A stretch of DNA of 44,819 nucleotides. It comes from Paenibacillus zanthoxyli JH29. Lineage in GTDB: Bacteria; Bacillota; Bacilli; Paenibacillales; Paenibacillaceae. Position 1 is the first letter of the stretch. Every line of letters starts with the position of its first letter. Positions 8,456-18,071 of the stretch are shown in pieces. The DNA is taken from NCBI RefSeq assembly GCF_000520715.1, contig NZ_ASSD01000175.1, positions 1 through 44,819 on the forward strand, written 5' to 3'. Below the pieces are notes generated by a model. That model saw nothing but the letters and a program-made list of their open reading frames with translations. It did no database searches and was not told the DNA's origin. The position numbers were made by a program, and so were the translations under genes.

Positions 8456-8724
8456 ACATCCTCCCCATTCTTAAAGATCAGTTCGCTCAACCCAACCCCA
8501 ATTAATGTGAGGTATGTTAACGTATAGAGCTTGGCTGTTCGTCCTGCTATTCGAATGGTACTCATCCAAAGTAAAGATTCTAAGGTGTTCCAGGTAAAAA
8601 TGATTCAAGTTTTTATTAAATTCAGGTAAAGTGGAATTAGGCTCGATACTTCACCGCATTAACTGTTAACTAACTTGACATAGTTTCAGTCTTGTTTGAC
8701 CAGATCATGGGGAGGGATTGTACC

Positions 8725-9441
8725 ATGCCGGGAGAGATGATCATGCTCGTCGATGACGAAGCGGATATTGGAGAAATCATTGAAATGTACGCGGTATCGG
8801 ACGGTTTTCAATTCCAGCAGGCGATGAACGGGGCCGAGGCGCTTCGGATGGTGGATGCGTATTCGCCGGAGATCATTATTCTTGACGTGTTTCTGCCGGA
8901 TATTGAAGGCTACGAGCTCTGCCGGCAGCTCCGCGCGGTCACTGATGCCCCTATCGTATTTCTTACCTGCAAATTTACGGAAATGGATAAAATCATCGGA
9001 CTCAGCGTCGGCGGGGACGATTATATGAGCAAACCGTTCAGCCCGCTCGAGCTGATTGCCCGGATTAAAGCCCATTTGAGACGCACCCGGATGGCAATGC
9101 GGCGGATGGAGGAGCCGAGAAAGGCCAGCATACTCGCCTCCGAGTCGCTGCAGGTGAACCTTTCCGCGCATGAAGCTTATTTGTACAGCCAGCGCCTGGA
9201 ATTATCCGCGAAAGAATACCAGCTGCTTACCTTTTTCATGAATCATTCCGGACAGGTGCTTACGGCGGAGCAGCTGCTGGACAAGCTGTGGGGATACGGC
9301 AAGGGCCTTGGCAGCAAAACGCTTCAGGTGCATATTGGCAACCTGCGGCGCAAAATCGAGGACGACCCGGCCAGACCCGAACGAATCGTAACGATTCGCG
9401 GCGTCGGCTATAAATTTTGCGAGCATGCGGCGATTATTTGA
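8725..9441 (+). CDS. OmpR/PhoB-family response regulator
   Basis: A response regulator of about 238 residues. The receiver domain has acidic residues in VDDEAD, the phospho-acceptor Asp in IIILDVFLPD and the conserved Lys in MSKPFSP. The C-terminal winged helix has the typical KTLQVHIGNLRRKIE recognition region and a VRGVGYKF-like end (TIRGVGYKF). I chose the ATG at 8725, eight bases after GGGGAGGG, over the earlier ATG at 8692. Its stop overlaps the start of the sensor kinase by 17 bases, so the pair is translationally coupled. It is divergent from the amine oxidase operon, an obvious candidate target. Confidence 0.9.
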   Translation: MPGEMIMLVDDEADIGEIIEMYAVSDGFQFQQAMNGAEALRMVDAYSPEIIILDVFLPDIEGYELCRQLRAVTDAPIVFLTCKFTEMDKIIGLSVGGDDYMSKPFSPLELIARIKAHLRRTRMAMRRMEEPRKASILASESLQVNLSAHEAYLYSQRLELSAKEYQLLTFFMNHSGQVLTAEQLLDKLWGYGKGLGSKTLQVHIGNLRRKIEDDPARPERIVTIRGVGYKFCEHAAII

Positions 9442-11599
9442 CTTCTGCAGGCACCTCCAGGACCGATTCGCGCCAAAATCGCTGGCGGCGCAGCTGCTGT
9501 GCGTGATGCTACTTAGCGCCGTCGGGCCGCTTTTGCTGATTGGCTGGTTGACAAACGAGTCGACGCGAAGTCATTTTGATACCTATGCCAAGATGCAGAC
9601 GGGTCTTGTTGAACGGGATTACGTAACCATCTACCAATCCTACTTGCAGGAGCAGATTTATGCCATCGACGCTGAAATGCGTAAGGTCGAGCATGCCGTA
9701 ACAACCGCCCGAAGCCAAGCCGAGGCCATCCTTAACGGCGGCGCGCTATATCCCGGCCGGCCGCTTGCCCTTACCTCTCTCGGAAACGGGGCCTATGTCG
9801 AGGACCACGGCAGATGGGCCATCAAGCTGACCAAGGAACCTTCAAGCGCTTTCCCGAGGTCCATGCTGCGGGATTTGGCGCTCAGCACCTATCTGAACCC
9901 TTTTTTCGCGGGAGAACTGGACCGTAATCCTAATATTATTGCCATGTATTATATGCATCCGCTGGGCGGTACGCTGTATTACGGCTCTCAATCGGGATAT
10001 GGCCGTCTTTTTAACGGAGAGGGTCCTATTACCGGCTATGCCTTCTACCAGGATGCCCTGCAAATTTCAAGTTCGGAGGATAGGGTGGTCTGGACGAAGC
10101 CGTATTGGGACATCACTCCGAATGGCCGAGTCTTCACAGCGACGGCGCCTATATATGACAGCAGCGGTACGCTTCGGGGTGTCGTCGCCGCCGATGTTAC
10201 GGTTGATGATTTTGTGGCTCATGTCCTGGGTGCCCATTTTAAGAGCAGCGATGCTTTCGCCTTCCTGCTTGGCGCGGATTATCAGATGATGGCCGTTCAG
10301 CGCCAGGGCGCCGCAGTGATCGGTCAGCTTGATCCTGAGGAATTCATAGCGCTCGCGGAGGGCAATGGGTACGGACAAGCCATGCTAAACGGCCAGACCA
10401 AAATGCTGTTTGCCAAAAAAGTGCCCGCCACGGGCTGGTATTTGGGCTACGTGCTGCCAAAAGAACGGCTGCTCGCCGGTGTGACCCGCTCCTCCTCGGA
10501 GCTCACGGCCAGCACAAGCAAGCATCTGTTCCATCAATTGACGCTCATTTCCATCATTTCCTTCCTCCTTTGCACCGCGCTTGCCGTTCTGCTATGGCTA
10601 AGAATTTCCCGCCCGCTTAAGCGGCTGGACGGTGCCTTTCATGATATGGGCAACGGACAGTTCCGATTAACACTTAAAGATACGCGCATCCGGGAAGTGC
10701 ATCGGCTGCTTCAGTCGTTTAACCTGATGTCCGCACGAATCGGAGAGCTGATGGAGCAGCAGACGAAGCTTCAAGAGGAGCTTGAGCACAAAGTCGAGGA
10801 ACGGACACTTGCGCTAAAGCAGGCGAATCATGAGCTGCGGCAGCGGATCGACGAACTGACACGGCTGGGGAACTGGCGGAAGAAATGGTTCTCCCATATC
10901 TCGCATGACTTGAAGACCCCCGCGACGATTGCCGGAGGATTCATTGATGCGATCATCGACGGCAAAGTCCAGCCGGCGCATATCCCGCGCTATCTGGGCA
11001 AGATTTCGGACCGCCTGTGGACCATTAACCAGTTGGTGCAGAATCTGCATGATTTAAGCTTGCTTGAGACCAGACAGACCCGATTAAAATTGGAGACGAT
11101 GCCTGTATATGCCCTGCTGGAACGATTGCTTGCTAAATGGAACGACCCTCTTGTTCTTAACGGCCGGACATTGAACTGCGAGCTGCCGATGATCATGGAC
11201 ATGCCAGTCACCGCCGATGTCCACTATTTGGGCAGAGCGGTCGACAATGTGCTGGATAATGCAGTGAAATACTCCCATCCGAGCTCTGCCATTACCATTC
11301 AAGCCCGGATGGCGCCCCGTTCCGTGCTGCTGCATGTGAGCGATTACGGAATCGGCATACCTTCAGAGTCGCTGAAGCATGTGTTCGACTCCTTCTACCG
11401 GGTCGATCCTGCGCGCAACAGCGGCGTTCCGGGGAGCGGGCTGGGGCTGGCGATCGCCCGCGAGGTCCTTCATATGCACGGCGGCGAAATTCATGCCTCC
11501 CTGAACGAGAATCCCGGATGTACGTTTACGATCGAAATCCCGCTGGAGGAAGCAGAGCGGGACGTTAGAATCAAAGACCCCGTTAGGCGTAATGCCTGA
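9425..11599 (+). CDS. Membrane sensor histidine kinase (dCACHE-HAMP)
   Basis: A 724-residue partner kinase of the response regulator. TM1 (about 21-42) is followed by a large extracytoplasmic dCACHE-like sensor region, TM2 (about 368-392) and a HAMP segment. A coiled coil (LQEELEHKVEERTLALKQ) leads to HisKA with the phosphorylated His in WFSHISHDLKTP. HATPase_c has an N-box (DNVLDNAVKYSH), G1 (DYGIGIP) and G2 (GSGLGLAIA). dCACHE domains usually bind small extracellular molecules; an amine would fit the neighbouring amine oxidase, but this is inference. The stop codon lies inside the terminator hairpin. Confidence 0.9.
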   Translation: MRRLFDFCRHLQDRFAPKSLAAQLLCVMLLSAVGPLLLIGWLTNESTRSHFDTYAKMQTGLVERDYVTIYQSYLQEQIYAIDAEMRKVEHAVTTARSQAEAILNGGALYPGRPLALTSLGNGAYVEDHGRWAIKLTKEPSSAFPRSMLRDLALSTYLNPFFAGELDRNPNIIAMYYMHPLGGTLYYGSQSGYGRLFNGEGPITGYAFYQDALQISSSEDRVVWTKPYWDITPNGRVFTATAPIYDSSGTLRGVVAADVTVDDFVAHVLGAHFKSSDAFAFLLGADYQMMAVQRQGAAVIGQLDPEEFIALAEGNGYGQAMLNGQTKMLFAKKVPATGWYLGYVLPKERLLAGVTRSSSELTASTSKHLFHQLTLISIISFLLCTALAVLLWLRISRPLKRLDGAFHDMGNGQFRLTLKDTRIREVHRLLQSFNLMSARIGELMEQQTKLQEELEHKVEERTLALKQANHELRQRIDELTRLGNWRKKWFSHISHDLKTPATIAGGFIDAIIDGKVQPAHIPRYLGKISDRLWTINQLVQNLHDLSLLETRQTRLKLETMPVYALLERLLAKWNDPLVLNGRTLNCELPMIMDMPVTADVHYLGRAVDNVLDNAVKYSHPSSAITIQARMAPRSVLLHVSDYGIGIPSESLKHVFDSFYRVDPARNSGVPGSGLGLAIAREVLHMHGGEIHASLNENPGCTFTIEIPLEEAERDVRIKDPVRRNA

Positions 11600-11610
11600 C
11601 GGGGAATTTT
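11578..11610 (+). terminator. Terminator overlapping the kinase stop codon
   Basis: CCCCGTTAGGC (11578-11588) pairs with GCCTGACGGGG (11594-11604) with one G-T wobble, followed by AATTTTC. The TGA stop of the sensor kinase lies inside the stem. It also marks the left edge of the AT-rich patch. Confidence 0.85.
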
Positions 11611-11614
11611 CATA

Positions 11615-12133
11615 TCATTTATTTATCTCTTTGATTCCAATTCTTATATGCTTTAAATTTTCTATAAAAGATTTTAAGCTTTCACTTTCCAAAGATCCCA
11701 GCAGTCTGCTTAATAAAGCGAAATGCTTTGGACATAGCTCATCCATAAGTTTTACACCCTTTTCAGTTATTTTAATTGTCAGCATTCTCCCATCAGAAGG
11801 ATGTTTACATCTTTCTACAAGCATATCTTTTTCTAGACCATCTAAAAGTCCACTAATTGTTGCTCTTGTAACATTTAATTGGCTGCTTAATTCAGATGGT
11901 ATTAATTGATGATTATCCTTGTTGTACAAAGTCATAAGTACAGAAAATTTGCCATCAGATACCCCATATTTTTGAAATTGACTATCCACTATCTTGAAAA
12001 TTTCATCTGTAGTTCTAATTAAATATAAACATGCCTGAATAGCATTTATATTTAAAGGGTTATTTTCATTTGAATACTTTAGCAAATCCTCTTTTTTAGG
12101 TATGTCTTTTAAATCGAAATTAAAATTCCCCAT
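11615..12133 (-). CDS. MarR-family regulator in AT-rich patch
   Basis: A MarR-type repressor of about 172 residues with a DNA-binding helix (PSELSSQLNVTRATISGLLD) and wing (HPSDGRMLTIKITEKG). The ATG at 12133 follows GGAGG by five bases. It is divergent from a flavoprotein gene. Two near-identical sequence blocks in the 148-base divergent region look like its operators. Base composition is much more AT-rich than the genes to the left, like clostridial DNA. This suggests that regulator and target arrived together. A redox or xenobiotic signal would suit a MarR next to a flavin reductase, but this is inferred. Confidence 0.88.
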   Translation of the reverse strand: MGNFNFDLKDIPKKEDLLKYSNENNPLNINAIQACLYLIRTTDEIFKIVDSQFQKYGVSDGKFSVLMTLYNKDNHQLIPSELSSQLNVTRATISGLLDGLEKDMLVERCKHPSDGRMLTIKITEKGVKLMDELCPKHFALLSRLLGSLESESLKSFIENLKHIRIGIKEINK

Positions 12134-12163
12134 AATATCCTCCACATAAATAGATTGACAAAA

Positions 12164-12251
12164 TTAATTAGCCGCCTTATCATAATAGTAAATTAATGGT
12201 ATATTTTTGTCTATATTTTTTTAGCCATTTAGTTAGGCGCCTTATTATATA
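12164..12251. promoter_or_regulatory. Paired operator-like repeats, MarR/flavoprotein
   Basis: Two direct copies of a 23-base block with 18 identities lie at 12164-12186 and 12229-12251; shared core TTAG(C/G)CGCCTTAT. They lie one near each divergent start. The second includes the palindrome GGCGCC. They are probable binding sites for the adjacent MarR regulator, controlling both genes. Confidence 0.6.
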
Positions 12252-12281
12252 TCTAATTTAGGTGAAAGGAATGATACAGTT

Positions 12282-13040
12282 ATGAAAGTATTAGCAATAA
12301 ATGCAAGTCATAGGGGAGAAAAAGGATTTACTCAGTTTTTAATCAATCAAATTAGAAGTGGAGTTATTGATGCAGGCTCTGAATTTGAAACAATAGTTCT
12401 TAATAAATATAAAATTAATCAATGCTTAGGTTGTGAATTGTGTCACACAGAAAAAAGTTACTTGAAGTGTATTTATGAAGATAAAGATGACATGAAAGGT
12501 ATTTTGGAGAAGATGTCTAAGGCAGATATTATTATATATGCTACGCCTATTCATGTTTTCAATATGTCAGGATTAATGAAGAACTTTATTGATAGGTTTA
12601 ACTCTACAGGGGATATAAGCAAGGTTACTGTATCTAAAAAGGGGCTATTTTTTCATCACATAGATGCCAATATTTGCTCGAAACCTTTTGTTTTATTGAC
12701 TAGCTGTGGAAACATTGAAAATGAAACATCAAAAAGCGTAGTATCTTACTTTGAAACTTTTTCTAAATTTATGGATGCGCCAATGGTTGGTGTCCTTATA
12801 AGAAAGTCTAGCTTTTTACTAAGAAATATGGATGAAAAATCAATTCCTAAAAAAGCTATAATACTTAATGCGTTTCGTGAAGCTGGGAGAGATTTAGCTA
12901 CAAAAGGCACAATCAGTAAAAAAAGCAAAAAGTATGCTGAATTAAATATTCTACAATTCCCTGTTTTAATAAAACTTTTAATGAAGATAAGACCTCTGAA
13001 GTCAACACTTGTTAAAAGTGGATTGATTAAATTAAAATGA
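12282..13040 (+). CDS. Flavodoxin-fold NAD(P)H reductase, Cys-rich
   Basis: A 252-residue protein of the NADPH-dependent FMN reductase / iron-sulfur flavoprotein type. The N-terminus (KVLAINASHRGEKGFT) is the flavin-phosphate loop. NQCLGCELCH followed by a further Cys (LKC) is the compact C-x2-C-x2-C...C cluster of iron-sulfur flavoproteins. ATPIHVFNMSG is the second flavin-contacting loop. Family members reduce quinones, nitroaromatics or other electrophiles; the substrate here is unknown. The ATG follows AGGTGAAAGGA. It is controlled from the divergent region shared with the MarR gene and ends in a strong terminator. Confidence 0.85.
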   Translation: MKVLAINASHRGEKGFTQFLINQIRSGVIDAGSEFETIVLNKYKINQCLGCELCHTEKSYLKCIYEDKDDMKGILEKMSKADIIIYATPIHVFNMSGLMKNFIDRFNSTGDISKVTVSKKGLFFHHIDANICSKPFVLLTSCGNIENETSKSVVSYFETFSKFMDAPMVGVLIRKSSFLLRNMDEKSIPKKAIILNAFREAGRDLATKGTISKKSKKYAELNILQFPVLIKLLMKIRPLKSTLVKSGLIKLK

Positions 13041-13056
13041 GCACTAAATGTGTAAC

Positions 13057-13111
13057 ATAAGAAAGTATAGACATCAAATAATTTTCATATATCTATACTT
13101 TCTTATTTTTA
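13057..13111 (+). terminator. Terminator of the flavoprotein gene
   Basis: A perfect 15-bp stem (13057-13071 with 13092-13106) is followed by TTTTT. It may work in both directions because the opposite strand also has AT-rich flanks. Confidence 0.9.
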
Positions 13112-13217
13112 CAGTACATTACTTATAGCGGGTAATTGCATTTAAATATGTAATATATTTAAATCTTCGCTTTGTGAAAATATAAAACCGACTATGATTA
13201 AAAAGGAGAAAAAGAAT

Positions 13218-13679
13218 ATGATTAAAGAAAGCATGCAACTCCAAGGAATTCATCACTTGAAATTTACTGTCTCAGACCTTGAGAATAGTCAATCATTTTA
13301 TGAGAGGGCTATAGGGGCGCGACGCATCACAGCTTATGATCATCGCCATAGTGACGGTTCGCTCTACGCTATAATTTTGGAAATACCAGGCTTAGGTACA
13401 TTACTAGAGCTCAGACTTAACCCAAGTCGTGCCAAGAAAGATTGTGGATTGGATCCAATAACGATAGCTGTAAAAGATAGAACTGCATTGGAGAGTTGGA
13501 TTGAACATTTTGATACAGTTGATATCGAGCATTCATCGATTCTCACTGCACTCATAAGCTGGCTAGTTGTGTTCGAGGATCCTGATGGGCGCCGATTGAG
13601 ACTTTGTACACTAGAGACACACAGCCCTGAAATACTATCAGACGAAACATCCTCTTGGCTAATAGACATTAACCGATAA
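13218..13679 (+). CDS. VOC-family (glyoxalase-like) protein
   Basis: A single-chain VOC protein of about 153 residues. The first beta-alpha-beta unit has the hallmark IHHLKFTVSDLENSQSFYER, and the second ends in VVFEDPDGRRLRLCTLE. The His at the start and Glu in LLELRL and near the end are in the places used for divalent-metal binding. The ATG at 13218 follows AAGGAG; an in-frame ATG at 13194 lacks a binding site. VOC proteins include glyoxalases, dioxygenases and antibiotic-resistance proteins, so the reaction is not assigned. It belongs to the AT-rich patch. Confidence 0.8.
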   Translation: MIKESMQLQGIHHLKFTVSDLENSQSFYERAIGARRITAYDHRHSDGSLYAIILEIPGLGTLLELRLNPSRAKKDCGLDPITIAVKDRTALESWIEHFDTVDIEHSSILTALISWLVVFEDPDGRRLRLCTLETHSPEILSDETSSWLIDINR

Positions 13680-13893
13680 ATAATTTTCTCAATAATAAAA
13701 ATTTGCAATATTAGCCTAACTTTAACTTCCAAGCTTCTTTTTTAATTCAATCCATTGTAATATGCCTGTTGCAAATAACAATCCTAATATACTTTTTAAA
13801 TCTATTTTTATCACTTTTTTATTATAAAATATTTTATAATTATTTACTAATTATGTATAAAAAAATCATACTATACTATTCATTAAGTGGTAA

Positions 13894-14509
13894 ATGGCGA
13901 CCGGCGTGTTCGAGGCATTCCGCACTTTGGTCCGGATTCCGGCGCTGCTCGTCGCCTACGGGGCGGCGGTAACGATATTAATGAGCTTTGTCACCATGTT
14001 CTTCGGGCTTAACGAATTTGCGGTAAAGCAGCTGCATCTGTCTCCCGAGCGCATTCTTTGGCTTAGACTGATCAGCATGACCGGAGTGGTATCCGCGTTG
14101 TTTTGCGGTTCCTGGATTCGCCGCTTCGGGCCAGTTCGCGTCCTCGTGGCGGGATTTCTTACCGCTGCGGCTGGATTGGCCGGGGAAGCGGCGTTATCCG
14201 GCGTCAATATGGCGCTGTTCATCGCCGCGACGGTTGTCTTTGTCGCCGGAATCGCCGCAGCCGTTCCAGCGATCATTTCCCGGATCGGCCTGCTGGGTTT
14301 GGCCGCACGCGGTATGGCTCTGGCGCTCTACGGATTTTTTGTATTCGTTCGCAAGTCTGGGCCCAATCCTGGCCGCTGCGCTGATGCCCTTCGGATTCGC
14401 GGCTTTATGCGGGACGCTGTCCGTCATCATGTTTACGGCAGCGGCCGTTTCGGCGTGGAGCGCCAAACCGTCCGCGGATGAAGAACGTCTGAATGCAGTT
14501 AATTCTTAA
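13894..14509 (+). pseudogene. MFS transporter, 5'-truncated and frameshifted
   Basis: This is only the C-terminal half of a major facilitator transporter. It starts inside the middle loop (ATGVFEAFRTLVRIPALL) and continues through helices such as MSFVTMFFGLNEFAVKQ and GIAAAVPAIISRIGLLG. The frame then breaks near 14350 after ALYGFFVF. The following coding sense continues in the next frame (SLGPILAAALMPFGFAAL to the stop at 14509). The first six helices are absent, and the left junction at about 13893 is exactly where AT-rich DNA changes to GC-rich. This looks like a gene cut by arrival of the foreign patch or by a later deletion. Confidence 0.85.
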
Positions 14510-14562
14510 AGAGGAGATGAATCTGAACAAGCCTGCGACCGCGTCCACTTGATTAGCGAACG

Positions 14563-14582
14563 AAGGCCACAGGCCTTTTTTC
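14563..14582 (+). terminator. Short intrinsic terminator
   Basis: AAGGCC, a three-base loop, GGCCTT and a T-run. It sits between the MFS remnant and the convergent YesN-like remnant. Confidence 0.55.
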
Positions 14583-14616
14583 GCCCTAGAAGTCTCCCTT
14601 GGGGCCTGTGATAAAG

Positions 14617-16199
14617 TCATGACGAACAGCTTTCTCCGACTCTGATCATATGGTCCTCTCTGTACTGGCCGGGGCTTACGCCCACATGCTTCTTGAACAC
14701 CTGGCAGAAATACCGCTGGTTATCGTACCCGACGTGCTGTGAGATTTTGGAGATTTTGAAGCTGCTCTCCCTCAGCATCCGTTTCGCCTGGTGAATGCGC
14801 AGCAGCGTGACATATTCAAGAATCGTCTGCCCGGTCGATTTGGAATATAAGTGGCTTACATAGGAAGAGTTGAGATCGAACCGCTCCGCCAATTGGTCGA
14901 GCTGGATATTTTCATGATAGTGCGATTCCAGATAAGCCTTGATTTCTTGAACCACCTTTTCCTTCAGGGTCGTCTTCGTTACGTTCAAATAGAAATGCAC
15001 AGCCTGTGCACAATCGTGGCACTGTTTCCGCAACAACGCCCAATCCGGCGCTTCCAGCAGCCCTTCGATTAGCCGCAACGGTCCCCGATCACGCTCCCGA
15101 TCTTGATTCCATAATCCCGCTCGATCAGATCGAGCAGCCGGTTCACCCACTGGGCGGCGGCTTTCTTCAAGGAAACAGGAGCCATCCATCGCCCCCTCCC
15201 CCACTCCGTCCAGCGTTCGAGCAGCTCTTCAAACGGTTTCTGTTCGTAGCGGGTAAAAGATTCAATCTGCTCTGACCAATCGGAGAGCCATCGTTCGGAA
15301 GCGCGGGCGACCTCCGGCCAAGCGTTACCGTCCGTTACCGGAACGCCGAAGAACAGACCCATTTGACAAGCCTGGTCCGCCGCCAAAAAAGAGAGATGAG
15401 CATCCATGATTCCGCTTACAACCGGACCGATTCCAAACGACAAAGCAGGATCGTCCGAGTCCGGGGAGCTGTCATCCGAAAACGCTGAGGCCGCAGCCAT
15501 CAGAATTTCCGGTAATGACTCGGATTCCTCCAGGGCCGCCATGCACAACAAGATGACTTTCTGCTGCTCGTAGAGCAGCTCCACGTCGATTCCGCGACTC
15601 GACAAAAAGCCGAGAAGGGCATCCGTACCGCCATTGTTCTTCATCCGTTCGAGCCAGAGCGCCGCCGCGCTTCCGATCACGATGGCCGCGAACTGGTCAT
15701 ACCGTTCATACGGCGCCCTATCGAACGACGGACGTTTGGCATGGACGATGAGATCGGTAAACACCGCCCGGTCCAGCGCTCTAGCAATCCGCAGCTCCGG
15801 GCGGTTCCCCGCCGGGTCCCTTTTACGCTCCAGACGCTCAATCGCTCTTACGACGGTCCGGGACACTTCCTCAAGCTCAGCCGGCTTGATCAGATAATCC
15901 ACCGCCTCCAGTTCAATCGCTTCTTTGGCATATTCAAACTCGGAATATCCGCTCACGATGATGCATTCCGCTTTGCAGCCTTTCTCCTTCAGGGCACGGA
16001 TCAGCTCCAGACCGCTCATCCCGGGCATCCGGATATCGGTCAGGACAACGTCCGGATCGGACTGCAGAATCCGTTCCAGCGCCTGCCTGCCGTTGTTGGC
16101 CGTCCCCGCAATGCTTATCGCGGATACGTTCCAGTCGATCATGGTTGATAGCGTTTCCACCACAAGCTGTTCATCATCCGCTATAAACAGTTTATACAT
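14617..16199 (-). pseudogene. YesN-type response regulator, frameshifted
   Basis: One gene is split into two frames. The first part (from the ATG at 16199) has a full receiver domain with IADDEQ, the phospho-acceptor Asp in VVLTDIRMPG and Lys in YLIKPAE, then a long linker, and stops at 15069. The sense continues in another frame from about 15085 to 14617. That part carries a complete AraC-type double helix-turn-helix (LDQLAERFDLNSSYVSHLY and FKISKISQHVGYDNQRYFCQ). One base inserted or lost around 15075-15095 explains it; a sequencing error is possible. The partner kinase next door is also broken, which favours real decay. Intact YesN-like regulators control sugar uptake and polysaccharide use. 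Confidence 0.85.
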
Positions 16200-16228
16200 G
16201 ATGTGTCCCCCACCTTCATAGCCAGATG

Positions 16229-17830
16229 TTAATCGATGATGCCGATCTCAAGGGTAACTTTGGTTCCGGCGCCCGGAACGCTGTCTATGCTAATCCCGCG
16301 GTCTTGACCGTAATGCAGTTGGATTCTCTCCTGTATATTCCTTAAAGCATATCCTCTTGGCCTGATGACCCCAGTATCAAATCCCACTCCGTCATCCTCG
16401 ACCTCGAATACCAGCGTCTCTCCTTCCCTTCGGCCCCGAATGGCGATGTTCCCTTTGTCCTCTTTTAGCTCGATTCCATGAAAGATCGCATTCTCCACCA
16501 GCGGCTGAATCAGGAGCTTCAGCATGCGGATCTGCTCGATTCCCGGCTCGATGTCGATGTCCACCTCAAATTTTCCATTATAGCGGACGTTTTGAATCTC
16601 CAGATAATTTTTCACCTGATCGATTTCATTGCAGACAGTCGTAATATAATCTCCGTTGTTCAAGCTCAATTTAAAAAAGTTGGAAAGGGACATCGCCATT
16701 TTGGAAATATTTTTGGCGCCGATTCGCTCCGCCATCAAATAGATGGAATTCAGCGTATTGTACAGAAAATGAGGATTGATCTGACTCTGCAGCGCATGCA
16801 GCTCGGCCTCCTTTTCCTTCAGCTTGGCTTCGATCAGTTTGTCGGACAATTCGCTGTTGGTGCGGAAGGTCCGCAGGAATTGGTTGCCGATCTTTCCGAT
16901 TTCATCCTTCTCCTCAAAGAGGATGCCTTCGATTTCCTCCCGTTTGGCCGCCTTTCGAGCGACGGAGGAGAGCAGGGTCAGCTGCTTGGTGATCCGTTTG
17001 GAGATCAGATACGAACCATAGGCGGCGAGCAGGAAAGCTACCAGCGTCAAGGTAAGCGTGACATTGCGAATCAGGACTACTTCCGAATTGATGTTGGAGT
17101 AGGGGATCATGCTAACCACTTTCCACCGGGTCCCCGGATTTGTATCGAAGGTGACGACATACCGTTCACCATTGATCGTATCGATGCGGGTGCCACGTTC
17201 AGGCAGATCGTAGAGCAGGTTCAGTTCCTTTTGCGGAATCTGCTGCAAATCGGCGGTCCGGGAATTGTAAAAAATCACTTGATTCTGATCCAGAATCATC
17301 AGATGCCCGTTCTCCGCATTCGTGATGTCTTTGAACATTTCGTCGAACACCCGTCTGTCAATGGAAATGATCAGCATGCCGATCGGTTCGAGCGTATCCA
17401 GGTTGTTTAACCGTTTGCCATACAGCAGCAAATCCGGACTATTTTTGACGAGACGGACCTCATCGCTGTTCAGCCACAATCCCCGTCCCCCCATGCCGCC
17501 CACCTGCCGATACCATTTCGACCGGGAGACCGCCTGATAGATATGGTCGTAAGTGAAGCGGTCCCATTGGTTCGTGATGATCAGCTCCCTTTGCTCACTG
17601 CCGACGTACACATAACGAATATACGATTTGTTGTTGGAAATATTGACGATCAGGTTGCGGGTGGCATTCTGAAGGTCGTAGATTTTTTTGAAATCATTCT
17701 TGTCATAAGAAAGGAAGTTCTGAACATCGCGGGAAGACAGCATCAGCTTCGAAATCGTCTCGACGTCATTCACGAAGGTCTGGATATTCCAGTTGATGGA
17801 GCCGAGCAAATTGGAGGTGGTGTCGGACAC
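16229..17830 (-). pseudogene. YesM-type sensor kinase, N-terminally truncated
   Basis: A LytS/YesM-family histidine kinase lying 29 bases before the response regulator. It keeps the sensor region, one transmembrane helix (LTLTLVAFLLAAYGSYLIS), a HAMP segment, the His_kinase motif (LQSQINPHFLYNTLNSI, phospho-His in NPHFLYN) and an HATPase with DDGVGFD. The normal first transmembrane helix is missing. Kinase homology begins abruptly at about VSDTTSNLLG (17830), and the DNA upstream belongs to a glycosidase in another frame. A frame open to 17920 gives it an artificial N-terminus. It is therefore probably not a working membrane sensor. Confidence 0.85.
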
Positions 17831-18011
17831 CTTTTTCCTCGTAGTGCACGAAATCGCTTGTGCGGAGCTCGAACCAGGAGGTCCCTTCTCCGTGAATGCT
17901 CTTATTCTCCCTCCAATCATGGAGATAGAACAACCGGAATGTACCGTCTTTGTAAAAGGGAATGAGGTCTCCCACCCAAGCCCCCTCCGGCTTGTAAAAC
18001 AAGTTCGACAT
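17829..18011 (-). pseudogene. 5' fragment of a glycosidase (GH32/GH43-like)
   Basis: The first 61 codons of a glycosidase: MSNLFYKPEGAWVGDLIPF begins at 18011 and coding sense ends at DFVHYEEKG, where the sequence runs into the YesM-like kinase in a different frame. The WVGDLIPFYKDG and SDFVHYEE elements resemble the first blade of five-bladed beta-propeller glycosidases; family assignment is tentative. A deletion that removed the rest of this gene and the kinase N-terminus explains the fusion. Promoter and cre-like site are still present upstream. Confidence 0.7.
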
Positions 18012-18043
18012 GGTACGCTGCCCCTTTCTTGTGTCCTAACTTG

Positions 18044-18071
18044 ATTATAAAGGGGTGTGAAAGCGCTTTAA
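18044..18071 (-). promoter_or_regulatory. Promoter with cre-like site before glycosidase remnant
   Basis: TGAAAGCGCTTTAA (18058-18071) matches the CcpA cre consensus at all but one position. TATAAT lies at 18049-18044 on the minus strand. The site overlaps the expected -35 region, so CcpA would repress. It is a relic of catabolite control of the truncated sugar gene. Confidence 0.6.

Noticed and set aside
13680-13893. Possible small gene in the AT-rich stretch before the MFS remnant
   Set aside because: Only a low-complexity hydrophobic frame (from about 13769) that runs into the MFS fragment out of frame; no ribosome binding site seen.
17830-17920. Intact sensor kinase with a start at 17920
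   Set aside because: The first 30 residues of that frame are the glycosidase gene read out of frame and lack the membrane helix that YesM-type kinases need.
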